Part shown: positions 34,022-44,095 of the stretch, piece by piece
How positions within the stretch are numbered: position 1 is the stretch's first letter
How the letters are laid out: each line of letters starts with the position of its first letter
Assembly: GCF_004765605.1 (NCBI RefSeq)
Contig: NZ_SRLC01000001.1
Span: forward strand, 3,038,001 to 3,102,000
Reading direction: 5' to 3'
Length of the DNA: 64,000 nucleotides
DNA from: Hymenobacter aquaticus
GTDB lineage: Bacteria; Bacteroidota; Bacteroidia; Cytophagales; Hymenobacteraceae
Translations under genes and position numbers: made by a program
Notes under the pieces: model-generated
Told to the model about the DNA's origin: nothing
Seen by the model: only the letters and a program-made list of their open reading frames with translations
The model's database searches: none

Positions 34022-35056
34022 ATGTCTGAACTGCTACCCCACCCCAGCTCCGCCGAAACCGGGCAGCTGAACGTCCAGCACTTAAAGCGCTTCTGGGCGC
34101 TAACCCAGGCCAAGCGGCGGGGCCAGCCGGTGGCCCTGACCGAGCAGGACTGGCGCTACGACAACCTGCTGCTCAACGGGCTGGGCCTGCCGCTGGAAGA
34201 AACCATCCAGTACCTGCACGGCACCGCCCCGACCTTCGACGAGTTTGAGCAATGGGTGATGGCCAAAAATTACGGCCAGCTTGCCCCCCAGCAGGTCGAG
34301 CGGCTCAACAGCATCTTCTCCGGCCAGCCCTACGGCCCGGCCTTGCGGGCCCACCTGCGCGAAATCGAAGCTTACCCCGACGTGCTGAGCGCGGAGGACC
34401 TGCGCTTCTGGCAGCAGCACGGCTACGTCGTCGTGCGCGGGGCCATTCCCCGGGCGCAGGCCATGGCCACCGAGCAGGCCGTGTGGGGAGCCCTGGGCAT
34501 GCAGCCCGACAACCCGGCTTCCTGGTATACCCTGCCCATCGGCAAGGGCATTATGATGGATTTCTACCACCACCCGACGCTGGCGGCCAACCGGCGGGTG
34601 CTGCGGATTCAGAAAGCCTTTGCCCAGCTCTGGCAAACGCCGGATTTGTGGACCACCACCGACCGGACCAGCTTCAATCCGCCCGAAACGCCGGGGTTTC
34701 CGTTTCAGGGCCCGCGCCTGCACTGGGACGTGAGTTTGCAGCAGCCTTTCCACTTTGGCACCCAGGGCCTGCTCTACCTCTGCGACACGCCCGCCGAGCA
34801 AGGGGCATTCTGCTGCGTGCCCGGCTTTCACCGTACGCTGGAAAGCTGGCTGGCCGAGCTGCCCGCCGGCACCGACCCGCGCCGCGTGAACCTCGACGCG
34901 CAGGCCGTGCCCATTGCCGCCCAGGCCGGCGACTTCGTCATCTGGCACCACTTGCTGCCCCACGGCAGCAGCCCCAACCGCGGCACGTATCCGCGCATCG
35001 TGCAGTATTTGAACATGTACCCGGTGGAGTTTCGGGAGAATATGGCGTGGGTGTAA
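34022..35056 (+). CDS. Phytanoyl-CoA dioxygenase (PhyH) family protein
   Basis: 344 residues. An N-terminal helical part of about 125 residues is followed by the double-stranded beta-helix core: LSAEDLRFWQQHGYVVVRG at about 122-140, iron ligands His and Asp in RLHWDVSLQQ, and the distal His in LLPHGSSPNRG with the 2-oxoglutarate-binding Arg in YPRIVQYLNM. The protein should be an iron(II)/2-oxoglutarate oxygenase; the substrate is unknown. It is a single-gene unit with its own terminator 3 bases after the stop. Confidence 0.9.
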   Translation: MSELLPHPSSAETGQLNVQHLKRFWALTQAKRRGQPVALTEQDWRYDNLLLNGLGLPLEETIQYLHGTAPTFDEFEQWVMAKNYGQLAPQQVERLNSIFSGQPYGPALRAHLREIEAYPDVLSAEDLRFWQQHGYVVVRGAIPRAQAMATEQAVWGALGMQPDNPASWYTLPIGKGIMMDFYHHPTLAANRRVLRIQKAFAQLWQTPDLWTTTDRTSFNPPETPGFPFQGPRLHWDVSLQQPFHFGTQGLLYLCDTPAEQGAFCCVPGFHRTLESWLAELPAGTDPRRVNLDAQAVPIAAQAGDFVIWHHLLPHGSSPNRGTYPRIVQYLNMYPVEFRENMAWV

Positions 35057-35059
35057 ACC

Positions 35060-35093
35060 AGAAGCGGCCCCTGAGGAATCAGGGGCCACTTCT
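35060..35093 (+). terminator. Terminator after the PhyH gene
   Basis: agaagcggcccctga (35060-35074) pairs with tcaggggccacttct (35079-35093), one mismatch, short GGAA loop. Faces a convergent gene. Confidence 0.8.
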
Positions 35094-35119
35094 GTACTGT
35101 ATGTGGAAAACTACTGAAC

Positions 35120-35704
35120 TTATCCTATCCAATACGAATAAGGCCATTGCTGCCAGGCATCCGTCAGGCCAGCGCGCACCGGGTTTTCCAGCGTGTAGAC
35201 AATGATATGTTGCATTTCTGGGACATTGCGCACAACATGGTCGTAGCTCTCCCGATGCCAAAACTGCCCCGTCCGATTCAGGTGTTTATTAGCTCTCCGG
35301 GCCGTGTAAGCTTTTATAGACTGTAAAGCCCGCAGCATAGGCACTCCAGCCTCTGCTATTGTCGCTACCAGATGTACATGGTTGGGCATGACGCAATAGC
35401 AAATAAGTGAGTAAGCCCGACCGTTGAAGAAGTGCAGCGCCTTAGCAACTAGCTGGCCAATAGCGGCTTCCCGCAGCCACATTGGACCACTGGCAGTATG
35501 ATCAAGTAAGGCATCGAACTTACCGAAATACCGCTTTTGTCGCACGTAAGAGGCTTCTTCGTTTGGCTCTTGGTGCTGGTATTCTTCGCGTAGCTGTTCC
35601 AGAACACCATCCGGCAAGGAATCAGCCAGCCGAAACGTAACAAAGACCGTTTCGCCTGGCGGCAACAGGTGCGGCAGATTGCGACGATAATCATGAGGAT
35701 TCAT
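35120..35704 (-). CDS. REP-associated tyrosine transposase (RAYT, Y1 HUH family)
   Basis: 194 residues. The HUH metal-binding motif is in CVMPNHVHLVATI (His-x-His), and the catalytic Tyr is most likely in SIKAYTARRANKHL; GQFWHRESYDHVVR and the ending PYSYW are also typical of RAYTs. The family cuts single-stranded DNA at REP hairpins and moves them, and usually one genomic copy is kept as a single gene without flanking insertion-sequence ends. Base composition is poorer in G+C than the surroundings. A compound palindrome lies only 24 bases upstream, the usual REP-RAYT arrangement. Confidence 0.9.
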   Translation of the reverse strand: MNPHDYRRNLPHLLPPGETVFVTFRLADSLPDGVLEQLREEYQHQEPNEEASYVRQKRYFGKFDALLDHTASGPMWLREAAIGQLVAKALHFFNGRAYSLICYCVMPNHVHLVATIAEAGVPMLRALQSIKAYTARRANKHLNRTGQFWHRESYDHVVRNVPEMQHIIVYTLENPVRAGLTDAWQQWPYSYWIG

Positions 35705-35727
35705 GATTCAATATAACGCAGCATTGC

Positions 35728-35816
35728 TTGTAACGCGAAGTTCCACTTCGCGAGGCGTCCGCGCCGTTCGCACGACCATCGTTCAACGCCTCGCGAAGTG
35801 GAACTTCGCGTTACAA
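35728..35816. repeat. Compound REP-like palindrome beside the RAYT gene
   Basis: Bases 35728-35758 are the exact reverse complement of 35786-35816 (31 bp, 27-base loop). Each arm is itself a small hairpin, cgcgaagttccacttcgcg, so the element is two REP-like units head to head. It lies between the start of the transposase gene and the end of aspS. Confidence 0.9.
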
Positions 35817-35827
35817 TGCTCCTACCT

Positions 35828-37591
<1,764 letters not shown>

Positions 37592-37816
37592 AGTCGAAGG
37601 GTATTCTAAATGAAAGAAGCGGGCCGCTCGGCGCAAAGATAGGATTCATGGCCGCGTGCGCCACATTCCGAAATCTAATCTGTCGGCTGCGGCCGGCCGG
37701 CAACCCGCAGCTTTGCTACCTTCGCAGCTGCAAGGGCCGCCCGGCCCGGGGCCGCAATTTTGGCCCGGAATCTGCAATGCGCCTTCCCGACACTGCTTTC
37801 TTCCCTCCTTCTCTCT

Positions 37817-38287
37817 ATGAAACGTACCGTTCTCTTCGCCGCTGCCGCCCTGCTGGCCTTATCTACCGCCCAGGCCCAGACGTCGTCGCCGACCAAGATT
37901 AAAACCAAGTCGAAATCAGAAACCGGCGCTTCAGTTAAAACCAAAACGGAAACCGACGCCGAGCCCGTAACCCTGAACGGCCCCATCAAGCGGGTAGAAA
38001 CCCTGTCGGGCATCGACGTATTCCCGGCCTCGGGCGGGCAAACCATCATGCTCAGCTTCACCCAGCAGTTTACCAAGCCCGGCACGCTGGTGATGACCGA
38101 CTACAAGAACAAGCCGATTTATTCGACCGAGCTGGACCCCACCAACAACACCGGCGCCCCCGTAGATCTGGGCCGCATCCCGGCCGGCACTTACCTGGTC
38201 GAAGCCAAAACCGGCAACTACGTGTACTGGAAGAAGGTGCGCATCAAGTATCCTTCGGCCCCGGTATCGACCAAGAAGCGTCGGTAG
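37817..38287 (+). CDS. Secreted hypothetical protein with a beta-sandwich-like C-terminus
   Basis: 156 residues from ATG 37817; the upstream in-frame start is rejected because the signal peptide begins here (MKRTVLFAAAALLALSTAQA). A low-complexity, Lys/Thr/Ser-rich linker follows (about 22-45). The remainder, with GRIPAGTYLVEAKTGNYVYWKKV, reads like a compact secreted beta domain similar to sorting-domain modules. No function is assigned. It stands alone, with a terminator 22 bases after the stop. Confidence 0.8.
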   Translation: MKRTVLFAAAALLALSTAQAQTSSPTKIKTKSKSETGASVKTKTETDAEPVTLNGPIKRVETLSGIDVFPASGGQTIMLSFTQQFTKPGTLVMTDYKNKPIYSTELDPTNNTGAPVDLGRIPAGTYLVEAKTGNYVYWKKVRIKYPSAPVSTKKRR

Positions 38288-38308
38288 ACTTCCCTGACCG
38301 GCATTCTT

Positions 38309-38343
38309 CGCCTCCGGAATCGTTCTGGTTCCGGGGGCGTTTT
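38309..38343 (+). terminator. Terminator
   Basis: cgcctccggaa (38309-38319) pairs with ttccgggggcg (38329-38339), followed by TTTT. Confidence 0.75.
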
Positions 38344-38415
38344 ACTTTTGCCGCGGGCCGGAACGGGCGGGCGCGGCGCGCATTTCCCATTCCCCGGCTA
38401 CCTTGCTGCTGACTT

Positions 38416-38982
38416 ATGAAAACTTTCCCCTTTTCCGGGCGCCTCGCGTCCCTGCTGCTGGCGCTGGTGCTGCTGACCGCGTTTGCCGGCCCCAAGCTAA
38501 CCAAAACCACGGTCGGCAAAAACATTACCATCGGGGTGCCGCAAGGCTTCTCGGCCCTGCCCGACGACGGCATTGCGGCCAAGTACCCGGCTCCGCGCAA
38601 GCCCCTGGCCGTGTTCACCAACCCCAGCGGCCGCGTCGACCTGAGCGTGGCCCAGAAGCCCACTACTTTCACCGACCGGGACTACGGCCTGCTGCTGAAG
38701 ATCTACAAGTCCAGCATTCAGAATATGTACTCGAAAGTCGAGTTTCTGAGCGAAGACATCCGCACCATCAACAAGCGCGACTTTATTGCCCTGGAGTTCG
38801 TCTCGTCGGTGGCCGACAACAAGCGCGGCAGCAACCTCTCCCCCATTCGGCGCTACCAGTTCGTGCAATACGCCATTCAGGGCGACCAGCTGCTGGTTTT
38901 CACCTTCAACTGCCCCGCCGAGGAGCAGCCCCAGTGGCGCCCCACCGCCCAGGCCCTGATGCAGACGATTACGATAAAGTAA
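38416..38982 (+). CDS. Secreted hypothetical protein
   Basis: 188 residues with a signal peptide (LASLLLALVLLTAFAGP). The mature part (GKNITIGVPQGFSALPDDG..., ending PTAQALMQTITIK) resembles the PsbP/DUF1795-like fold in outline: an N-terminal strand, a mid helix and a closing helix. Function unknown. Its stop codon overlaps the first base of the following palindromic element. Confidence 0.8.
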   Translation: MKTFPFSGRLASLLLALVLLTAFAGPKLTKTTVGKNITIGVPQGFSALPDDGIAAKYPAPRKPLAVFTNPSGRVDLSVAQKPTTFTDRDYGLLLKIYKSSIQNMYSKVEFLSEDIRTINKRDFIALEFVSSVADNKRGSNLSPIRRYQFVQYAIQGDQLLVFTFNCPAEEQPQWRPTAQALMQTITIK

Positions 38983-39266
38983 TGTGCTAATGGTTAATGT
39001 GCTCAGGTGCTAATGTGAGAAATGAGTTGTTCTGTCATGGCGAGCAGAGCGAAGCCATCCGTCCTCTGCGCGGAGCATTCTAAACTGAAAAGCCCTTTTC
39101 CGTTAGCTACGGGAAAGGGCTTTCTGGTAAAAGACCGTGACTACCTTCACGGCGGACGGATGGCTTCGACTACGCCTCCCAATGACACATTCAGGCACAT
39201 TTTCCACCTTCGGCCCACATTCCTCATCAGCACATTTAACCGCCTTAGCACTTGAGCACATTAACC
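38981..39266. repeat. Nested palindromic element between a secreted protein and tadA
   Basis: Outer arms 38992-39015 and 39243-39266 are inverted repeats matching at 22 of 24 positions, of the aatgtgctaatg family (a copy of the 12-mer also opens the element). Inside is a tgtcat...atgaca palindrome with a 15-bp stem (39050-39064 with 39154-39168), and inside that a gaaaagcccttttccg hairpin (39087-39124) that could terminate transcription. Three layers are therefore nested in 286 bases. Confidence 0.85.
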
Positions 39267-39701
39267 CTGTATTCCGACGAGCAGTACATGCGGGAGGCGC
39301 TGAAGCAGGCGCGCTACGCCCTGCAGGAGGAGGAAATTCCGATTGGGGCGGTGGTCGTGATGGACAAGCAGATCATTGCCCGGGCCTACAACCAGACCGA
39401 GAAGCTGCGCGACGTGACAGCCCACGCCGAAATGCTGGCCCTCACGGCGGCGGCCAACTACGTGGGCAACAAGTACCTGGCCGACTGCACGCTCTACGTC
39501 ACGGTGGAGCCCTGCGTGATGTGCGCCGGGGCCTCGTTCTGGGCCCAGGTGAAGCGCGTGGTGTACGGCGCGCCCGAGGAGAAACGCGGCTTCCGGCGGC
39601 ACGGCAACCTTTTGCACCCCCGCACCGAGTTGGTGGCAGGCATCCTGGGCGACGAAGCCGCGGAGCTGATGCGGGAGTTTTTCGCGCAACGCCGTAAATA
39701 A
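39252..39701 (+). CDS. tadA: tRNA-specific adenosine deaminase (TadA-like)
   Basis: 149 residues if translation begins at TTG 39252; the first ATG is at 39288 (137 residues). The conserved DEQYMREAL helix just before that ATG argues for the TTG. Zinc-deaminase motifs: HAEMLAL (His and catalytic Glu) and PCVMCAGA (two Cys). It converts A34 to inosine in tRNA-Arg. The TTG and first few codons lie inside the right arm of the preceding palindrome, so the 5' end has been rewritten by the repeat. No Shine-Dalgarno sequence is seen. Confidence 0.9.
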   Translation: MSTLTLYSDEQYMREALKQARYALQEEEIPIGAVVVMDKQIIARAYNQTEKLRDVTAHAEMLALTAAANYVGNKYLADCTLYVTVEPCVMCAGASFWAQVKRVVYGAPEEKRGFRRHGNLLHPRTELVAGILGDEAAELMREFFAQRRK

Positions 39702-39703
39702 TC

Positions 39704-39711
39704 TACTTTTG
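39704..39711 (+). promoter_or_regulatory. -7 element for sod
   Basis: TACTTTTG (TAnnTTTG), with T-rich sequence about 21 bases upstream, 100 bases before the superoxide dismutase start. Confidence 0.4.
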
Positions 39712-39810
39712 GCCGCCACCGGTGCGGGGCGGGTATAACCATATCTGCCTTATCGGAGTTATTACCTGGCCTCTTCCACCATTCATTCACCCTCCTTACA
39801 CCCTACTTTT

Positions 39811-40419
39811 ATGGCTTTCGAACTGCCCCAGCTTCCCTACGCCTACGACGCGCTAGAGCCCTATATCGACGCGCAAACGATGGAGATTCACCACGGCAAG
39901 CACCATCAGGCCTACGTTACCAACCTCAACAACGCCATTGCCGGCACCGATATGGAAGGCAAGACGCTGGAAGAGCTGATGCACAACATCGCCTCGGCCC
40001 CGGCGGCCGTGCGCAACAACGGCGGCGGCCACTGGAACCACTCCCTGTTCTGGACCATTCTGGGCCCGAACGGCGGCGGTGAGCCCACCGGTGCCGTCGG
40101 CGAAGCCATTACTAAGGCTTTCAGCTCGTACGAGAAGTTCAAGGAAGAATTCACCAAGGCCGCTACCACGCGCTTCGGCTCGGGCTGGGCGTGGCTGTGC
40201 AAGCAGGCCGACGGCTCGGTGCAGATCTGCTCGACGCCCAACCAGGACAACCCGCTGATGCCCGACACCGGCTGCAAAGGCACCCCGGTGCTGGGCCTCG
40301 ACGTGTGGGAGCACGCCTACTACCTCAAGTACCAGAACCGCCGCCCCGACTACATTGCGGCCTTCTACAACGCCATCAACTGGGACGAGGTAAACCGTCG
40401 TTTCAGCGAAGCTGGCTAG
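39811..40419 (+). CDS. sodA: Superoxide dismutase (Fe/Mn)
   Basis: 202 residues, family length. Metal ligands: the first His in [15 protein letters not shown], His in [10 protein letters not shown], and Asp/His in [19 protein letters not shown]. The GGGHWNHS region does not by itself settle Fe against Mn; Bacteroidota enzymes are often cambialistic. Cytoplasmic, no signal peptide. Own promoter and terminator. Confidence 0.95.
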   Translation: MAFELPQLPYAYDALEPYIDAQTMEIHHGKHHQAYVTNLNNAIAGTDMEGKTLEELMHNIASAPAAVRNNGGGHWNHSLFWTILGPNGGGEPTGAVGEAITKAFSSYEKFKEEFTKAATTRFGSGWAWLCKQADGSVQICSTPNQDNPLMPDTGCKGTPVLGLDVWEHAYYLKYQNRRPDYIAAFYNAINWDEVNRRFSEAG

Positions 40420-40442
40420 GTGTAGCTAGTCTGCGAACCAGC

Positions 40443-40477
40443 AAAAAGCCCGCTCCAGATCCTGGGGCGGGCTTTTT
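40443..40477 (+). terminator. Terminator after sod
   Basis: aaaaagcccgc (40443-40453) pairs with gcgggcttttt (40467-40477). It also faces the convergent winged-helix gene. Confidence 0.9.
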
Positions 40478-40499
40478 CTGTGTTATTGCCAAAAGGTTT

Positions 40500-40805
40500 T
40501 CACGCCGAATCCGGGGGCTTGAGGTAGCGTTGCAGGGCCTGCACGTAGGCTTCGAAGGCGGCCACGCCCTGGGGCGTAATGGCGCAGCGGGTGAGCGGGT
40601 AGCTGCCGCTGAACTCCTTGGTCATGGTCAGGTAGCCGGCCTCTTTCAGCTTGCCGATCTGCACGCTCAGGTTGCCGGCCGTGGCCCCGGTTTTTTCCTT
40701 CAGAAACGTAAACTCGGCCTCGCGCACGCTCAGCAAGAGCGACATGACCGCCAGCCGCAGCTGGGAGTGCAGCAGCGGGTCGAGTTCCTCAAACGGCGCG
40801 GCCAC
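40500..40805 (-). CDS. Winged-helix transcriptional regulator
   Basis: 101 residues matching the HTH_34-type winged helix: LDPLLHSQLRLAVMSLLL, FTFLKEKTGATAGNLSVQIGKLKEAGYL (recognition helix GNLSVQI) and the wing LTRCAITPQGVAAF. The ATG overlaps the 3' end of the membrane-protein gene by 17 bases, so they are co-transcribed as the last gene of a leftward four-gene operon. Candidate operator: the palindrome at 42402-42413 ahead of the operon. Confidence 0.85.
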   Translation of the reverse strand: MAAPFEELDPLLHSQLRLAVMSLLLSVREAEFTFLKEKTGATAGNLSVQIGKLKEAGYLTMTKEFSGSYPLTRCAITPQGVAAFEAYVQALQRYLKPPDSA

Positions 40806-41382
40806 GGCGGTGCTGATTTTTGAGCAGGTGCCCAGGTACTACATACGCCACCAGTACGGCCGCCGCAATCAGCAGCAACTGCGTATCGAACCCGACCCGA
40901 AAGGCTACGGCCGCCAGCAGCCAGCAGGCGGCGCCGCCGTATACCAGGGGCCGGAACCGCAGGGCGCCGCCCGTGGCAAACGTGCTGAGACCGTAGAGGC
41001 CAATGATAAGCGGGTAGGCGATTTTCCAGCCCGACACGATACCCACCCCAACCAGCATCAGCATCAGCACCCCGAAGCCCGACCACAAGTACACCATAAA
41101 GTCGCCCTGGGCCGTGCGCACCCGCTCGCGACGCTTCCGGCGCACCCCATGCACGAAGGCCACGACCGAGCCCAGGCCCATCAGGATGGGCCAGGCCAGC
41201 CAGGGCTTGCCGTAGCCAGCCTGCAACAGGCCGTAGTGGGCCAGGGCCGCTCCCAGCACCAGCCAGCCCCAGAGCAGCAGGTCAAACGAATTGTCGCTCA
41301 GGTCCTGCTTGGCCGCCTGAATCATCTCGTGAATCAGGTGCAGGCTTTCCGGACCGGTCAGCGGTTTGTCAGTGGGTTCCAT
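40789..41382 (-). CDS. Membrane protein of the winged-helix operon
   Basis: 197 residues: a soluble N-terminal helix with LHLIHEMIQAAKQDLSDNS, then about five transmembrane helices (segments such as LLLWGWLVLGAALAHYGLLQA and FGVLMLMLVGVGIVSG), and a basic tail. Family members of this pattern are commonly found beside a winged-helix regulator in Bacteroidota; function not known. It is related in layout to the protein at 41787-42353. Confidence 0.8.
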   Translation of the reverse strand: MEPTDKPLTGPESLHLIHEMIQAAKQDLSDNSFDLLLWGWLVLGAALAHYGLLQAGYGKPWLAWPILMGLGSVVAFVHGVRRKRRERVRTAQGDFMVYLWSGFGVLMLMLVGVGIVSGWKIAYPLIIGLYGLSTFATGGALRFRPLVYGGAACWLLAAVAFRVGFDTQLLLIAAAVLVAYVVPGHLLKNQHRRGRAV

Positions 41383-41412
41383 AAAAGTTGGGCGAGAAAG
41401 GCGAACGTAATA

Positions 41413-41745
41413 TTACAGGGAAGATGGGGAGAGCAGCTCGAAAAACGGGTTACAGCGAATTTCCTGGGGTTGACAGGGTGCGGACACGCAGGGCCGGCTC
41501 GGGCCGGCCGGCCGCAACTCGGGCCCAGCCGGCGGTTGGGGTTGCCGCTTTCCCTCGAGCAGCCAGCCCAGCGCCAACGGCAGACTCAGCCCCCCCGCCA
41601 CTCCGAGGGCCAGCACGGGCAGGGGCACCGGCAGCAGGAGTCCCAGCAGGCCCAGCACTGCCCCCGCTAGCCCGATGGCGAGAGAAAGGCGGCGGGCCGC
41701 ACGAATGGGGCGGGGCAACTCGGCAGCAGAAGCAACGGGTAGCAT
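41413..41745 (-). CDS. Small two-helix membrane protein
   Basis: 110 residues from ATG 41745. Two hydrophobic segments with Leu/Val/Pro-rich sequence (LAIGLAGAVLGLLGLLLPVP and VLALGVAGGLSLPLALGW) and a Pro/Gln/Cys-containing tail. It lies between two membrane-protein genes with gaps of 30 and 41 bases, supporting expression in the operon. No family recognised. Confidence 0.55.
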   Translation of the reverse strand: MLPVASAAELPRPIRAARRLSLAIGLAGAVLGLLGLLLPVPLPVLALGVAGGLSLPLALGWLLEGKRQPQPPAGPELRPAGPSRPCVSAPCQPQEIRCNPFFELLSPSSL

Positions 41746-41786
41746 GGCAGCAAGGTAATAGCAGGGAGGTAAGGCCGGAGCAAGGC

Positions 41787-42353
41787 TTAGCGGCGGGCCG
41801 CTGCCCGCAGCACGGCCCCGGGTACCAGCAAAGCCGCCGCCACGCTGGCCAGCAGCAGAATCATCTGGTCGGCCGGGGCCTGAAAGCGCAGGGCCAGCGC
41901 CCCGCCGACCCAGGCGGCCGCGCCCCCGAAAATCAGGGTGCGCAGCTGCAGGATGCCGCCGGCTACAAACGTGCGGGTACCCAGGGCAAACAGCATCAGC
42001 GGCAGCACCGTGGCCCAGCCCAGCTGCGGCACCAAGGCCGGCAGCACGGCCAGCACCACCCACGTAGCCAACCGCAGCAACCGCACGGCCTCGCCCTGCC
42101 CCGAGCGCACCGACTGGCTCCAGCCCCGGTAGAAATGGAAGCCAAAAGCCGTGAGGCCCGCGCCGGCTATGGCCACCGAAAACGGCAGACCATGCAGCGT
42201 GGGAACTACGGCCTGCACCAGAGCCGCCCCGCCCACGGCCGTACCCCACAGCAAGTAGTCGGCGGCATTGGTGGTTAGTTCCTGCGGGGTGGCAGCCAGG
42301 GGCTGAGCAGCGGAAGAGAGTTGGGCGGCGGCGGAAGCATGGGCGGTTGACAT
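41787..42353 (-). CDS. Membrane protein, first gene of the winged-helix operon
   Basis: 188 residues from ATG 42353; an earlier in-frame ATG (42398) lies on the operator and is less likely. Ala-rich N-terminus, then LTTNAADYLLWGTAVGGAALVQAV and four to five further helices (RLLRLATWVVLAVLPALVPQ, LPLMLFALGTRTFVAGG). Same layout as the product of 40789-41382, so probably a paralogue. Function unknown. Confidence 0.75.
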   Translation of the reverse strand: MSTAHASAAAQLSSAAQPLAATPQELTTNAADYLLWGTAVGGAALVQAVVPTLHGLPFSVAIAGAGLTAFGFHFYRGWSQSVRSGQGEAVRLLRLATWVVLAVLPALVPQLGWATVLPLMLFALGTRTFVAGGILQLRTLIFGGAAAWVGGALALRFQAPADQMILLLASVAAALLVPGAVLRAAARR

Positions 42354-42683
42354 GGCAGTAAGGTTTTGGGGTTGTGGATGAGTGTTTGAACGATGCAAAC
42401 ATAAACTAGTTTACATTATAAACCATACTACGCCACAAACTTTTTTTTTCCAGAGTGACGCCCTAATGCTCCGCAAATAGTTGTTTTTCAACCGGGATGC
42501 CTGCTGCACTAGCCGGCCGCAACCAGTGCGGCGGCCTGGTAGCGCGGCGCCGGCTACGGCCACGGCCGGTTTAGCTGCCGCCTTTCCGCCGGAGGGCCCG
42601 ACGTTGCCGCTTCCGTAGCCGGGGAGGAAATCTTGTATATTTAGGAGCAAAAATTCCTTCCCTCCCCTTTTTCATTGAATTGC
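42354..42683. promoter_or_regulatory. Operon control region with perfect palindrome taaactagttta
   Basis: The palindrome is at 42402-42413. On the minus strand a TATGTTTG (42403-42396), matching TAnnTTTG, overlaps its edge, placing a possible operator on the promoter of the leftward winged-helix operon. The other 270 bases of the gap, including a T9 run and a GC-rich block ahead of the transporter gene, show no further feature I can support. Confidence 0.5.
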
Positions 42684-43970
42684 ATGAGTACGAAGTTGCG
42701 TCTCACTATCCTGAGCTTCTTACAGTTTTTTATCTGGGGCTCGTGGCTGATAACCATTGGCGCGTACTGGTTCCAGACCAAGCAGTGGTCGGGGGCCCAG
42801 TTTGGGGCCATTTTCTCGACCATGGGCATTGCGTCGATTTTTATGCCCTCCCTGATGGGTATCGTGGCCGATAAGTGGGTCAATGCCGAAAAGCTGTACG
42901 GGGGCCTGCACATCCTGGGCGGCATCGTGCTCTGCGCCGTGCCGCTGGTCACCGACCCCGGCACCATGTTCTGGGTGATGCTGCTGAACATGATTTTCTA
43001 CATGCCCACGCTGGCCCTTTCCATTGCCGTATCCTACTCGGTGCTGAAAAAAGAAGGCTTCGACGTGGTAAAGGCCTACCCACCCATCCGGGTGTGGGGC
43101 ACCATCGGCTTCATCGTGGCCATGTGGACGGTGAGCCTGCTGGGCTTCGAGAAATCGGCCAGCCAGTTCTACGTGGCGGCCGGCGCGGCCATTCTGCTGG
43201 GCTTGTATTCCTTCACGCTGCCCGCCTGCCCGCCCCAGTCTACCAACACCTCCAGCCAAAGCCTGATGGAAGTATTGGGCCTGAAGTCGTTTGCCATTCT
43301 GCGCGACCCGAAGATGCTGACCTTCTTCCTGTTTGCCCTCTTGCTGGGCGCGGCCCTGCAGCTGACCAACGCCTACGGCGACACCTTCCTGCACGATTTC
43401 GATAAGAACCCGCTGTACCAGGACACCCTGACGGTGAAGTATCCGGCCATCATCATGTCGCTTTCCCAGATTTCGGAGACGCTGTTTATTCTGGCTATTC
43501 CCTTCTTCCTGCGCCGCTTCGGCATCAAGCAGGTAATGTTTTTCAGCATGATAGCCTGGGTGCTGCGCTTTGGCCTGTTCGCCTACGGCAACCCCGGCGG
43601 GGGCCTCTGGATGATTATCCTGTCCTGCATCGTCTACGGCATGGCCTTCGACTTCTTCAACATCTCCGGCTCGCTGTTCGTCGAAACCCAGACGGCGCCC
43701 TCCATCCGGGCCAGCGCTCAGGGTCTGTTCATGATGATGACCAACGGCTTCGGGGCCGTACTGGGCAGCTCCGTCAGCGGCATCGTCATCGAGCAGTACT
43801 TCACGGCCGCCGATGGCGTCACCAAGGACTGGCACAGCATCTGGCTGGCCTTTGCCCTCTACGCGCTGGTTATTGCGGTGCTGTTCGTGCTCATCTTCAA
43901 GCACAAGCACGACCCGCACGCCGTGCAGGAGCCGCACACCGAGCCCCTGCTGACGGTGGAAAATGCCTAG
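42684..43970 (+). CDS. Nucleoside transporter, NupG-type MFS
   Basis: 428 residues from ATG 42684 (the TTG at 42675 is in frame but less likely). Twelve transmembrane helices; the start LTILSFLQFFIWGSWLITIG and the loop GIVADKWVNAEKLYGGLH are characteristic of the nucleoside:proton symporter branch (NupG/XapB-like). It imports nucleosides, which fits the nearby ndk and the tdk further right. Own transcript, followed by a terminator. Confidence 0.9.
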   Translation: MSTKLRLTILSFLQFFIWGSWLITIGAYWFQTKQWSGAQFGAIFSTMGIASIFMPSLMGIVADKWVNAEKLYGGLHILGGIVLCAVPLVTDPGTMFWVMLLNMIFYMPTLALSIAVSYSVLKKEGFDVVKAYPPIRVWGTIGFIVAMWTVSLLGFEKSASQFYVAAGAAILLGLYSFTLPACPPQSTNTSSQSLMEVLGLKSFAILRDPKMLTFFLFALLLGAALQLTNAYGDTFLHDFDKNPLYQDTLTVKYPAIIMSLSQISETLFILAIPFFLRRFGIKQVMFFSMIAWVLRFGLFAYGNPGGGLWMIILSCIVYGMAFDFFNISGSLFVETQTAPSIRASAQGLFMMMTNGFGAVLGSSVSGIVIEQYFTAADGVTKDWHSIWLAFALYALVIAVLFVLIFKHKHDPHAVQEPHTEPLLTVENA

Positions 43971-44036
43971 CCCCCGCGGCTGCATCGGCCGGAAAGGCAC
44001 AAAGTCAGTATATAATCAGTTTAAAACTGGTATATG

Positions 44037-44073
44037 AAAAAACCCGCTCGGCAGGCTGCCGAGCGGGTTTTTT
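44037..44073. terminator. Strong bidirectional terminator
   Basis: aaaaaacccgctcggcag (44037-44054) pairs with ctgccgagcgggtttttt (44056-44073). It lies between the transporter gene and the convergent ndk. Confidence 0.9.
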
Positions 44074-44095
44074 AGCGTTAATCAGGCTTGGCCGC

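Noticed and set aside
35120..35816. Full IS200/IS605 insertion sequence
   Set aside because: No TnpB gene and no recognisable left and right ends flanking the transposase; the sequence and context fit a single-gene RAYT.
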